A stretch of 64,000 bases of DNA from Bacteroidales bacterium (GTDB lineage Bacteria; Bacteroidota; Bacteroidia; Bacteroidales; UBA932): positions 62,001 through 126,000 of the forward strand of contig JAFROX010000006.1 of assembly GCA_017429475.1 (NCBI GenBank). Reading direction: 5' to 3'. This document shows, in pieces, positions 40,271 to 48,092 of the stretch. The notes below the pieces were generated by a model, which saw only the letters and a list, made by a program, of their open reading frames with translations, did no database searches and had not been told where the DNA came from. Each line of letters opens with the position of its first letter. The first letter of the stretch is position 1. The translations under genes and the position numbers were made by a program.

Positions 40271-41563
40271 TTAATCGAGACCGCATCTGTCGGCCAGATA
40301 GGCCCTGAGGTCTTTCCATTTATAATAAGGCCCGTCAAAAGTGGGGAGGCCGGGAATGACGGTCTCTTTCTCGTTGCGGAGCATCTTTACGATTACGTCG
40401 CCCTGGCGGTTCTTGTAGAAAATCATCTGGAGGTTGGTTCCCATCGGGATGTATTCGTATGCCGGCCATTCTTTCCACGCATCTTTGAGTGAAGGTGTCG
40501 TATCATATCCTTCTACGCCGATGGTGCCAAGCAGCGGGCCGATGCCCGAGTCGTGACCGAAGCGCAGGTCGGCGCATTTGGTGCTGTTAGGCTTCAGCGC
40601 CTCGTCAGCCTTCAGAATGAAGTCGAGGAGCAGCGGAACGCCGGTGATGGTGTTGTTCGGGTTGCCGCATTCCTTGCTGCGGTGAAAGGCATACATAGTG
40701 CGCGCGTTGTAGATCTTGCCGAAAGCAAGTATCTCTTCGTCAGTGAAGTGAGAGAAAGGATCTACGTCAATGTCGAGACATTTGGCGATTGAACTCTCTT
40801 CAAGCAGAGTGTACATAAACTTGGCAAGGGACTCGTCACCAAGAACCTGCTGCACTCTGTTCGTATTCTTGAATATCTTGTTTCCGACTTTCGGGCCAGA
40901 AAGCATCTCGCCGCGCATCTGTTCCAGAACGGCATTGCTTATCTCCTCGAGCGGGTTCCTGACAGAGTCGGGAACCGATCGGGCCAGATAGTCTTTGTAT
41001 TTGTCACCGCTGTAGAGCTGGAACTTGAGGTCCGGCTCCAGGCCTTTCAGAGTACCGGTGAAGTTGAAGGCGCTCTGCAGCACGCGGTGCACAGGGGTAG
41101 AAACCACAAGCACGTCCCTGCGTTTTTTTTGCTGGAACACTTTCTTCGCTCTCTTGTAGAGGCGGCTGCTGATGCCCTGGTGTTCACGGCTTCCAACCTG
41201 TGTGAGGATACCGTCCTGACCGGCGTGGGCTTCCTTCATAGCCATAAGGTCTCTGCGAAGTGCTTCCCCTTCTGCAGTAAGCAGACCGGCTTCGTGCAGC
41301 TTGTCCATCATCTCGGTGGAGTGGGTATATCTGGTGGCGCCGATCAGATAGCGGCTTCCGTGGCGTCCATAGTGGCTGACATAGAACGGGGTATAGCCTT
41401 TAGGAGCTTTTGTGTCGGAATATTTGGGCACCGGATATGGATGATAGTTGCCAGCTGCATTATAGGGATCGGCCTTAAGGGCATTGCTGTAGGGATCTGA
41501 AGCAGCCGTAGTCATAAAGACGATTGCAGTCAGAGTAGCAATGAGAGTGAAAAAGCGTTTCAT
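40271..41563 (-). CDS. Secreted histidine-type acid phosphatase (MINPP/phytase-like)
   Basis: Predicted periplasmic or exported phosphohydrolase of the histidine acid phosphatase superfamily. An N-terminal signal peptide (about 20 residues, ending near TTAASD) is followed by the catalytic SHYGRHGSRYL motif at about 68, whose histidine is phosphorylated, and FGHDSGIGPL at about 337 carries the His-Asp proton donor. Bacteroidota relatives include multiple inositol polyphosphate phosphatases that act on phytate, but this member's substrate is not readable. It has 430 residues. It is the first gene of the minus-strand unit with mgsA and guaA. Confidence 0.82.
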   Translation of the reverse strand: MKRFFTLIATLTAIVFMTTAASDPYSNALKADPYNAAGNYHPYPVPKYSDTKAPKGYTPFYVSHYGRHGSRYLIGATRYTHSTEMMDKLHEAGLLTAEGEALRRDLMAMKEAHAGQDGILTQVGSREHQGISSRLYKRAKKVFQQKKRRDVLVVSTPVHRVLQSAFNFTGTLKGLEPDLKFQLYSGDKYKDYLARSVPDSVRNPLEEISNAVLEQMRGEMLSGPKVGNKIFKNTNRVQQVLGDESLAKFMYTLLEESSIAKCLDIDVDPFSHFTDEEILAFGKIYNARTMYAFHRSKECGNPNNTITGVPLLLDFILKADEALKPNSTKCADLRFGHDSGIGPLLGTIGVEGYDTTPSLKDAWKEWPAYEYIPMGTNLQMIFYKNRQGDVIVKMLRNEKETVIPGLPTFDGPYYKWKDLRAYLADRCGLD

Positions 41564-41603
41564 ATGGTTACGACAGTAGTTTAGTGTGTTTCAGTTTCAG
41601 CCG

Positions 41604-41611
41604 CAAAGATA
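41604..41611 (-). promoter_or_regulatory. -7 box for the phosphatase-mgsA-guaA unit
   Basis: TATCTTTG on the minus strand (41611-41604), about 40 nt before the ATG at 41563. A good -33 TTG is not seen at 19-21 nt. Confidence 0.5.
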
Positions 41612-41646
41612 AGAATCTGTTGGAAAAACTGCGTAAATTAGCCCCC

Positions 41647-42075
41647 ATGAAAGAGAATGTACCGGAGTATGTCTACCGCCTTCGAATGAGGGTCCGCGAC
41701 TATGAATGCGACATTGAAGGCGTGGTCAACAACGCCAATTACCAGCACTATCTTGAGTGCGGCCGAAACGAATTCCTGAGATCGATAGGAATCGAGTACA
41801 GGGAATGTACGGCCAACGACTATCTGTTTATGGTATCACGCATAGAGATGCGCTTCAAAACCCCGCTCAGGGGCGGCGAAGATTTCGACGTATGCGTGAA
41901 TCTCAGGCGCGAAGGCGTGCGATACGTGGTCTATGAGGATATAATAAGGGTTTCTGACGGCAAGGTCGCCGTGAATGCGGTAGTGGAATGCATAGCAGTG
42001 CACGGGGGACGCATCGCCAAGGAGACTCCCTATGACCGCCTTATGGAACCCTACTATATGAAGAGTTCTGATTAA
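41647..42075 (+). CDS. Acyl-CoA thioesterase, 4-hydroxybenzoyl-CoA thioesterase family
   Basis: Hotdog-fold thioesterase; the acyl substrate is unknown. I choose ATG 41647 (MKENVPEYVYRLRMRVRDYE, 142 residues); the frame is open to 41584, but that stretch overlaps the divergent promoter and does not resemble the family. The active-site region DIEGVVNNANYQHYLECGRN at about 18-37 corresponds to the D-x-x-G-V-V-x-N-x-x-Y motif of the YbgC/4HBT group, with Glu replacing the usual histidine after D-I. It converges on clpC, and the two stop codons overlap. Confidence 0.8.
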   Translation: MKENVPEYVYRLRMRVRDYECDIEGVVNNANYQHYLECGRNEFLRSIGIEYRECTANDYLFMVSRIEMRFKTPLRGGEDFDVCVNLRREGVRYVVYEDIIRVSDGKVAVNAVVECIAVHGGRIAKETPYDRLMEPYYMKSSD

Positions 42076-44477
42076 ATGCTTTCCGGCCGCTGGCCTGCGA
42101 TGATCATCTCTGCCAGCGGATCTTCGATATATTTCTGGATGGCGCGTTTCAACGGACGGGCTCCGTACTCGGGATCATAACCCTGCTCGCACACGAGCTT
42201 CTTGGTCTCGGGCTTGATCTCGATCTCATAACCCATAGCCTTCATCCTGCCGAGCAGTTCCTGGAGTTCGATGTCGCATATCTTCTCGATGTCTTCCTCG
42301 CTGAGCGAATTGAAGAGTATGCGGTCGTCTATCCTGTTGAGGAATTCCGGGGTGAACTTCTTGTTCAGGGCCTTTTCGATAATCTCGTTGTTGCGCTGGT
42401 TGCGGTCCGTCGAAGGGGTCTTGAAACCTATGCTGTTGCCGAAATCCTTCAGTTCGCGGCTTCCGATATTGGATGTCATAATGAGGATGGTGTTGCGGAA
42501 GTCGATGTGGCGTCCGGCGCTGTCGGTCAGACGGCCTTCGTCAAGCACCTGGAGCAGTATGTTGAAGATGTCGGGGTGAGCCTTCTCTATCTCGTCGAGC
42601 AGCACCACAGAATAGGGTTTGCGGCGCACGCGCTCGCTGAGCTGTCCGCCCTCGTTGTATCCGACATAGCCCGGAGGCGCTCCGATGAGTGCGCTCACGG
42701 AGAACTTCTCCATATATTCGCTCATATCGATGCGGATCATATTGTCGCTGCTGTCGAACATATATTCGGCAAGCTTCTTGGCCAGCTGCGTCTTGCCGAC
42801 GCCGGTAGGGCCGAGGAATATGAATGTGCCGATGGGCTTGTTGGGATCTCGCAGGCCGGCGCGGTTGCGCTGGATGGCCCTTACCACCTTGTCGACGGCG
42901 TCGTCCTGGCCGATGATCTTGGTCTTCAGGCGCGGGGCCATCTGTATGAGCTTGTCGGTTTCGGCTTCCGATACCTTGCTGACGGGCACGTTCGACATCA
43001 TAGAGATGACGCCGGCTATATCCTGCTCTGTGACGACCGGTCGCTGCTGCTCCGAGTCAGGTGCAGCCAGAGCCTGCTGCTCGTTCTCAAGTGCAACTTC
43101 TTCCTTGCGCAGCTCGGCCGCTTTCTTGAAGTCTTCACCGTTAGCGGCATCCCTCTTTTCCTGCCTTACCTTCTCGAGCTTTGCGTTGACGGCATCCATC
43201 TCGGAAGAAGTCTGGCTGTCATATTTCCTTACGCTGTAGCGGGCGGCCGCCTCGTCCATCGCGTCGATGGCCTTGTCGGGCTGGCTGCGGTCGGTGATAT
43301 AGCGGTTCGACAGCACTACGCAGGCGTTCAGGGCCTCCGGAGTATATTCCACATTATGGAATGCTTCGTATTTGGGCTTGAGAGTCTGCAGGATGAGCAG
43401 TGTCTGGTCGAAGTCGGTCTGGTCTACGATTACTTTCTGGAAGCGGCGCTCAAGCGCTCCGTCCTTTTCGATGATTTCGCGGTATTCGTCGAGTGTCGTC
43501 GCTCCGATGCACTGGATTTCTCCACGCGCCAGGGCAGGCTTGAGGATGTTTGCCGCATCAAGCGAGCCTGCGGGGCCTCCGGCTCCGACAAGAGTGTGGA
43601 CTTCGTCCACGAAAAGGATCACGTCTCCGGCTGATTTCACTTCGTCGAGCACGGCTTTGAGCCGTTCCTCGAACTGGCCACGGTATTTTGTTCCGGCCAC
43701 GATGGCGCTCATATCCAGGCTGACAATTCTTTTGTCAAGCAGGGCGAGGGGAGCCTTCTTGTTGGCTATGTCCTGTGCAAGGCCTTCTACGATGGCCGAC
43801 TTGCCAACGCCGGGGTCGCCTATCAGCACCGGGTTGTTCTTCTTGCGGCGGCAGAGAATCTGGAAGATGCGCTCCACTTCCTTCTCGCGGCATACGACGG
43901 GGTCGAGCTTGCCGCTGACGGCTTCGGCCGTGAGGTCGATGCCGTATTTGTCGAGGGTGGCGGTGCCCTTCTTCTCAGGCTTGGGTGCTGCCTGCGGTTG
44001 AGGTTTCGCTGCTGCAGGTTCGTCTTTGGACGTTGCTTTCCCCTCAATGTTGCCGGCCATCACATAGTTGCGAACGCTTTCGTGGGTGATGCCATAGCGG
44101 CGCAGTACAGGGGTGACAGTATTGTACGACTCCTTTATGATGGCAAGCAGCAGGTGCGTCATCTTCGGGGTGTCGGCGTTGCATTCGATGAGTTCGGTCG
44201 AGAGGTTGCGGTACACGTCTTCGATGTCCTTCGAAACTTTCACGCTCGATGCTTTGTCGTAGGGGATGTACTGCTGGGTTCCGATAACGCTCTCGATCTC
44301 GGCCTTTATGTTGTCGGGATTGCCCCCGAATGTCTTAATGGTGTCTATCGCGTCGTTGTCGCCGTCGCGCAGGATACCGAGGAACAAGTGGTCGGTGGTG
44401 ACTGTGTTGTTGCCCAGCCTTGCGGCCTCTTCCTTGGCGTATGATAAAATCTTCTGAAGTATCTTGGTAAAATCCAT
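42072..44477 (-). CDS. clpC: ATP-dependent Clp protease ATP-binding subunit, ClpC type
   Basis: AAA+ unfoldase that feeds substrates to ClpP. The 801-residue protein has an N-terminal double Clp repeat domain (about 1-145), a low-complexity linker rich in Ala/Pro/Lys, the first ATPase module (Walker A GDPGVGKS at about 218), a middle region with a UVR-like coiled segment (EDFKKAAELRKEEVALENEQ), and the second ATPase module (GPTGVGKT at about 553). It ends soon after the C-terminal small domain. It is the only gene of its unit; its 3' end overlaps the thioesterase gene. Confidence 0.93.
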   Translation of the reverse strand: MDFTKILQKILSYAKEEAARLGNNTVTTDHLFLGILRDGDNDAIDTIKTFGGNPDNIKAEIESVIGTQQYIPYDKASSVKVSKDIEDVYRNLSTELIECNADTPKMTHLLLAIIKESYNTVTPVLRRYGITHESVRNYVMAGNIEGKATSKDEPAAAKPQPQAAPKPEKKGTATLDKYGIDLTAEAVSGKLDPVVCREKEVERIFQILCRRKKNNPVLIGDPGVGKSAIVEGLAQDIANKKAPLALLDKRIVSLDMSAIVAGTKYRGQFEERLKAVLDEVKSAGDVILFVDEVHTLVGAGGPAGSLDAANILKPALARGEIQCIGATTLDEYREIIEKDGALERRFQKVIVDQTDFDQTLLILQTLKPKYEAFHNVEYTPEALNACVVLSNRYITDRSQPDKAIDAMDEAAARYSVRKYDSQTSSEMDAVNAKLEKVRQEKRDAANGEDFKKAAELRKEEVALENEQQALAAPDSEQQRPVVTEQDIAGVISMMSNVPVSKVSEAETDKLIQMAPRLKTKIIGQDDAVDKVVRAIQRNRAGLRDPNKPIGTFIFLGPTGVGKTQLAKKLAEYMFDSSDNMIRIDMSEYMEKFSVSALIGAPPGYVGYNEGGQLSERVRRKPYSVVLLDEIEKAHPDIFNILLQVLDEGRLTDSAGRHIDFRNTILIMTSNIGSRELKDFGNSIGFKTPSTDRNQRNNEIIEKALNKKFTPEFLNRIDDRILFNSLSEEDIEKICDIELQELLGRMKAMGYEIEIKPETKKLVCEQGYDPEYGARPLKRAIQKYIEDPLAEMIIAGQRPESI

Positions 44478-44525
44478 CTTTTCGTAAATCTTCTGCTACA
44501 AATTTAGAAAAGTTTTAAAATTGAG

Positions 44526-44556
44526 GTTGCAACTTAGAAAAAGTTGACTACCTTTG
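44526..44556 (+). promoter_or_regulatory. Promoter of tRNA-Lys
   Basis: GTTG (44526-44529), a 19-nt spacer and TACCTTTG (44549-44556) fit the Bacteroidota promoter. The -33 box is part of the palindrome GTTGCAAC, placed between the divergent clpC and tRNA genes. Confidence 0.7.
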
Positions 44557-44573
44557 CAATCCCAATCGGGAAT

Positions 44574-44646
44574 GCTTCCTTAGCTCAGTTGGTAGAGCAC
44601 GACACTCTTAATGTTGGGGTCCAGGGTTCGAGACCCTGAGGGAGCA
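44574..44646 (+). tRNA. tRNA-Lys, anticodon CUU
   Basis: A 73-nt cloverleaf: acceptor stem GCTTCCT pairs with AGGGAGC (one G-U), D-stem GCTC/GAGC, anticodon stem CGACA/TGTTG with loop CTCTTAA giving anticodon CUU (lysine AAG codons), and T-stem CAGGG/CCCTG with loop TTCGAGA. The discriminator base is A at 44646 and CCA is not encoded. It has its own promoter and an unusual downstream hairpin that reuses its 3' end. Confidence 0.97.
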
Positions 44647-44694
44647 CGAAAAAACGGCAGCGATTCGCTGTCGTTTTTTTGTGCTCCCTCAGGG
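44634..44694. repeat. 29-bp inverted repeat joining the tRNA 3' end to the terminator
   Basis: The left arm 44634-44662 begins inside the tRNA T-stem (CCCTGAGGGAGCAC...) and the right arm 44666-44694 ends with GTGCTCCCTCAGGG; the loop is 3 nt. All 29 positions pair, two of them as G-U. The inner 15 bp with T7 (44674-44680) works as the tRNA terminator, while the outer 14 bp exactly mirror the tRNA 3' end. Confidence 0.9.
44649..44680 (+). terminator. Intrinsic terminator of tRNA-Lys
   Basis: Hairpin core CGGCAGCG-ATT-CGCTGTCG flanked by A6 and T7, starting 3 nt after the tRNA discriminator base. It is the inner part of the 29-bp inverted repeat. Confidence 0.85.
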
Positions 44695-44697
44695 AAC

Positions 44698-44744
44698 TGA
44701 AATAAAAAACCTGTCGAATTTATTTCGGCAGGTTTTTTATTTCA
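44698..44744. terminator. Bidirectional terminator between tRNA-Lys and the MFS gene
   Basis: Two 21-nt arms (44698-44718 and 44724-44744) pair over their full length with one G-U and a 5-nt loop. The arms contain A6 and T6, so the hairpin has a T-run on either strand. It ends 15 nt from the stop codon of the convergent MFS transporter and probably serves that gene, and also as a back-up for the tRNA. Confidence 0.85.
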
Positions 44745-44758
44745 ATCGTATCCTAATG

Positions 44759-46213
44759 TTATACCTCGATGGGTTTGTACTTCGGAACGAGAGATTTCAT
44801 AATGATCCAGCCGATCAGGTAAGCGACGGCGCAGTAGCAGAAGATTACGAAATATCCTGCAGGCTTGCCTTCGAATCCGAGGAAGGTGAAGGCTGAACCG
44901 GCGTTCTCTGCATATGTGAAGAGGTTACCTGCAACTTTCTGGACAATCATTGAACCGATACCTCCGGCCATTGTGCCGATGCCGGTGATTGATGCGATGG
45001 CACCCTTCGGGAACATGTCACCGATAGTAGAGTAGAGGTTGGCTGACCAAGCCTGGTGTCCTGCACCTGCCAGACCGATGAGGATGGCCGGCCACCAGGG
45101 GCTGATCTGTCCGAGAGGCTGGGCGAAGAGCGCAGCGATGGGGAAGAAGGCGAAGATCAACATAGCGAGCATACGGCCGGGATAAGGGTGCATGCCTTTC
45201 TTCTCGACGAACAGTTTCGGCAGATATCCTCCGAAGATGGAAACTACAGTCACGATAGCGTAGAGAGTGAAGATGAGAGCCTGGCCTTTAGGGCTTGAAG
45301 CTTTGATTCCGAACTGGTTTGCGAAGTAAGAAGGAGCCCAGAACAGGAAGAACCACCATACACCGTCGGTAAAGAACTTGCCGGTGATGAAGCTCCAGGT
45401 CTGTTTGTATTTGAAGCACTGCAGGAAAGAAATGGATTTCTCTTCTTTCGCAGCAGCGGCGGCCTTGGCTGCTTCAGCCTTTTCTTCAGCGTCATCCTGG
45501 TGGATATACTCGAGCTCAGATGAGTTCACATATTTGCTCTTCTCGGGTTTGTTGTAGAGCCATGCCCAGAAGAACATCCATACGAAACCGATGGCACCGA
45601 TGATGATGAATGCCATTTCCCATCCGAGGTTCTTTGCGAGAGCGGGGATGCAGAGAGGAGCTGCGAGAGCGCCTACAGATGCACCGGCGTTGAAAATAGA
45701 AGTCGCGAAAGCCCTGTCCTTCTTCGGAAAATATTCGGCAGTCGTCTTGATGGCGGCCGGGAAGTTTCCGGACTCACCAAGGGCCAATATGCCTCGACAG
45801 AACAGGAACATGTAGACGGATACCGTCGATATGGCTAGCGCGACGTTGCTTCCGGCTTCAACTGCCCTGAGAGCTGCAACGCTGTCGACACCGTCAACGA
45901 AAAGGGTGGTGGCCCAACCGCAGGCGGCGTGCAGGACGGCACCGAATGACCATACTCCGATGGCGATCAGGTAGCCCTTCTTCGTTCCCATCCAGTCGAT
46001 GAACTTGCCGGCGAAGAGGCTGACGAGCGCATAGAAGATAGAGAAGAAGCTGGTGATTGTACCGTAGTTTGCATCAGTCCAGTGGAATTCCGGCTTGATG
46101 AATTCATCGTAGGTCAGTGAGAGCACCTGACGGTCCAGATAATTGACCGTTGTCGCCAGGAACAGCATGGAGCATATCACCCACCTGAAATTTGTAGCTT
46201 TTGTGTTAGTCAT
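44759..46213 (-). CDS. MFS transporter, anion:cation symporter (hexuronate-like) family
   Basis: Twelve-helix major facilitator of 484 residues. The N-terminal region (RWVICSMLFLATTVNYLDRQ) and the motif around FIDWMGTKKGY between helices 2 and 3 place it with the ExuT/GudP type sugar-acid transporters. The central cytoplasmic loop carries an Ala/Glu/Lys-rich insert (DDAEEKAEAAKAAAAAKEEK), likely a charged helix. The likely substrate is a hexuronate or related sugar acid, inferred from family only; no uronate catabolic genes are near. It ends at a strong bidirectional terminator. Confidence 0.8.
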   Translation of the reverse strand: MTNTKATNFRWVICSMLFLATTVNYLDRQVLSLTYDEFIKPEFHWTDANYGTITSFFSIFYALVSLFAGKFIDWMGTKKGYLIAIGVWSFGAVLHAACGWATTLFVDGVDSVAALRAVEAGSNVALAISTVSVYMFLFCRGILALGESGNFPAAIKTTAEYFPKKDRAFATSIFNAGASVGALAAPLCIPALAKNLGWEMAFIIIGAIGFVWMFFWAWLYNKPEKSKYVNSSELEYIHQDDAEEKAEAAKAAAAAKEEKSISFLQCFKYKQTWSFITGKFFTDGVWWFFLFWAPSYFANQFGIKASSPKGQALIFTLYAIVTVVSIFGGYLPKLFVEKKGMHPYPGRMLAMLIFAFFPIAALFAQPLGQISPWWPAILIGLAGAGHQAWSANLYSTIGDMFPKGAIASITGIGTMAGGIGSMIVQKVAGNLFTYAENAGSAFTFLGFEGKPAGYFVIFCYCAVAYLIGWIIMKSLVPKYKPIEV

Positions 46214-46294
46214 ATAGTGAATATTATAATCAGAAAATTCGCAAATAATCGCTCGAATTTAAGAAATAAAATTGAAGAAACCTATCATCCGGCA

Positions 46295-47248
46295 TCAGAA
46301 TCCGCTCGAATAGGCTTGCTGGGGATTTGCGTAAACCTTGCCGATCTTGTGGTCCATATTGTTTATCTCCATATCGATCTGCCAGTTGCATCCCTTGTCA
46401 ATATAGTTGTCGATGAACCACATCACTGCGTCGAACTGCTCCATCTGGAACCCTGCGACCTCGTGCGAATGGTTGATGAAAGTGGCGAAGCAGTAAGGAT
46501 ATCCGGCATCCTTGAAACCTGCAGCCAGCGGCTTGCTGCCGAACATTCCAAGACGGAAGATCTGTATCTTGTTGTAGGGTACCAGCCTGTCGGCGTCGCC
46601 GTGCATAAAGAATGTGGGGGCGGGGTCGTGGACTTCGTATTTGCATTCGCCCTTGCTTGAGAAGACTCCTCCCGAGAAAGAAATCACGCCGGCAATGCGG
46701 AAGTCGGCTGGCATTGCGGCCGTCATCGGGGTGCGGTTGCTCAGTTCATAGTTGGCCTGAAGCACGGAAATGGCGCCGGCGCTGCTGCCGCAGAGTATTA
46801 TCCTGTCCTTGTCGATGCGCAGCGCTTCGGCGTTGCGGAGGATATAGTCAATCGCAGCAAATAGGTCTTCTGTGGCGATGTCGATGGAATTGCGGACAGG
46901 CTCCATCATCTTGAGTATGCTTCCACCGTGGAAATCCCTGAGGCCGAGACGGTAGTCGCTTGCAACCGTCACATATCCCGCTTCGGCCATGGCGCGGCAG
47001 AACTTTGTGTAGAAGGGGCTGCGCTGGTTGTTGTCGACGAAGCCTCCGCCATAGACGAATATCATGCACGGCCTGAGCGAGTCTGACTTCTGCTGATGCT
47101 GGGGAAAATAGAAATCAAGTGCGAGGGTCTGTGTGTCGCGGACCGCAAAAACCTGGGAGCTGTCCCAGGGGTCGGCTTCCTGGGCCATCGCGTCATATGT
47201 GCAGAATAATGCAGTAATTGCAATTAAAGCAATGATGAACTTTTTCAT
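46295..47248 (-). CDS. Exported alpha/beta hydrolase (esterase/lipase-like)
   Basis: Predicted secreted serine esterase of 317 residues. A signal peptide (MKKFIIALIAITALFC... cleaved near AMA-QEA) precedes the catalytic domain. The oxyanion-hole segment is FVYGGGFVDNN at about 69, the nucleophile elbow is CGSSAGAIS at about 155, and HGDADRLVP and NHSHEVAG supply the likely Asp and His. The fold resembles carbohydrate-ester or hormone-sensitive-lipase-like hydrolases. The start codon lies 2 nt after the stop of the upstream gene (47251-47991), so the two are co-transcribed. Confidence 0.82.
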   Translation of the reverse strand: MKKFIIALIAITALFCTYDAMAQEADPWDSSQVFAVRDTQTLALDFYFPQHQQKSDSLRPCMIFVYGGGFVDNNQRSPFYTKFCRAMAEAGYVTVASDYRLGLRDFHGGSILKMMEPVRNSIDIATEDLFAAIDYILRNAEALRIDKDRIILCGSSAGAISVLQANYELSNRTPMTAAMPADFRIAGVISFSGGVFSSKGECKYEVHDPAPTFFMHGDADRLVPYNKIQIFRLGMFGSKPLAAGFKDAGYPYCFATFINHSHEVAGFQMEQFDAVMWFIDNYIDKGCNWQIDMEINNMDHKIGKVYANPQQAYSSGF

Positions 47249-47250
47249 AA

Positions 47251-47991
47251 TTATGGTTTTATATATTGTTTCAAGTATTTCAAGCTGCCGAAGTTTCTGA
47301 TTTTTACTCCTCTGCAGTCGGGCGTGCGCTCCCGGGCAAAAGTGACGGGATTGACCCAGAAGGTCACCGGTTCACGAAGCCCTGCCTCGTGGAACCCCAT
47401 CCGTGAATAGACCGAGCCGTCTGACCACTCCAGGTCGGCATAGGTCATCACTTCATCCGGATTGGTGTCTTCGACGAAACGGGCGAGCATTCGGCTCATC
47501 CCGCCGGAAATGCGGCTGCCGGAAAGGCTGGCGTAGCGCACCCATTCGAAAGAGCGCAGCGGCACCTGCCTGCCTTCGATGTCCCTGGGGATGGTGCGGG
47601 GTGATGAGAACAGCGACACGGCCACGAGTTCGCTGCCCAGGAACATACCGTATTTATATTTTGCCTTTGCGGTGCCGTAGCTGTGGTGGCAGTCCAGGAA
47701 TGCGGCGGCCGAGACGGCGTCTATCCGCTTTATATCGCATTTTCTTGCGAAAACCTTTCTGTAAATGCCAAGATGCGCCAGTATCCTTTCCCTGATATAC
47801 TGCCCAGATGTCCGCCATCTGTCCTCATAAAGATAAATGGTTCCTTTCTTGCGTTCCGGACGCTCGAATCCGTCGATGGGGACAAGCCTTATGTCTATTC
47901 CCTTCTCGGGAAAAGAAAAAAGCAAATCCTCTCTGCTGCAGGATATTCCCTGGGCGGCTATGAATCCGGCGAATTCGTCTGCGAAAGTCAT
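47251..47991 (-). CDS. Uncharacterised protein with a GNAT/Mom-like C-terminal half
   Basis: A 246-residue protein that I do not recognise as a named family. Its C-terminal two thirds (about 95-215) show the run FLDCHHSYGTAKAKYKYG, GSELVAVSLFS, then RYASLSGSRISGGMSRMLA and MTYADLEWSDGSVYSRMGF. This order of blocks recalls a domain seen in phage proteins and Mom-like acyltransferases (GNAT fold). The N-terminal third is unassigned. No signal peptide or membrane segment is seen. It is the first gene of a unit with the esterase and is divergent from gyrA. Acyl transfer is only a hypothesis. Confidence 0.6.
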   Translation of the reverse strand: MTFADEFAGFIAAQGISCSREDLLFSFPEKGIDIRLVPIDGFERPERKKGTIYLYEDRWRTSGQYIRERILAHLGIYRKVFARKCDIKRIDAVSAAAFLDCHHSYGTAKAKYKYGMFLGSELVAVSLFSSPRTIPRDIEGRQVPLRSFEWVRYASLSGSRISGGMSRMLARFVEDTNPDEVMTYADLEWSDGSVYSRMGFHEAGLREPVTFWVNPVTFARERTPDCRGVKIRNFGSLKYLKQYIKP

Positions 47992-48036
47992 GGTGTAAAG
48001 GTATGAAAGTTCTTAGAATCTGTTGATAGATTCTTC

Positions 48037-48066
48037 TTGCCCCTTACAAATATTTTCGTATCTTTA
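48037..48066 (+). promoter_or_regulatory. Promoter of gyrA
   Basis: TTG (48037-48039), a 19-nt spacer and TATCTTTA (48059-48066) match the Bacteroidota promoter with one change at the last base. The start is expected about 20 nt before the ATG at 48093. Confidence 0.6.
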
Positions 48067-48092
48067 CCCGATATTTGAAGAGAAGTTTTTAG

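Noticed and set aside
41584-41646. N-terminal extension of the thioesterase starting at 41584
   Set aside because: It overlaps the divergent promoter of the phosphatase gene and does not resemble the family, whose proteins start near the ATG at 41647.
42507-43634. Open frame of 375 codons on the plus strand inside clpC
   Set aside because: Shadow of the ClpC coding sequence; no recognisable domain, and both ATPase modules of clpC are intact on the other strand.
44574-44700. Integrated mobile element at tRNA-Lys
   Set aside because: The repeated tRNA 3' end is inverted and only 34 nt away, and there is no integrase or foreign gene nearby; a terminator palindrome explains it better.
45440-45540. 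Ala/Glu/Lys-rich insert in the MFS transporter as a sign of fusion or frameshift
   Set aside because: The reading frame is continuous, and the insert sits in the central cytoplasmic loop, where charged low-complexity helices are common.
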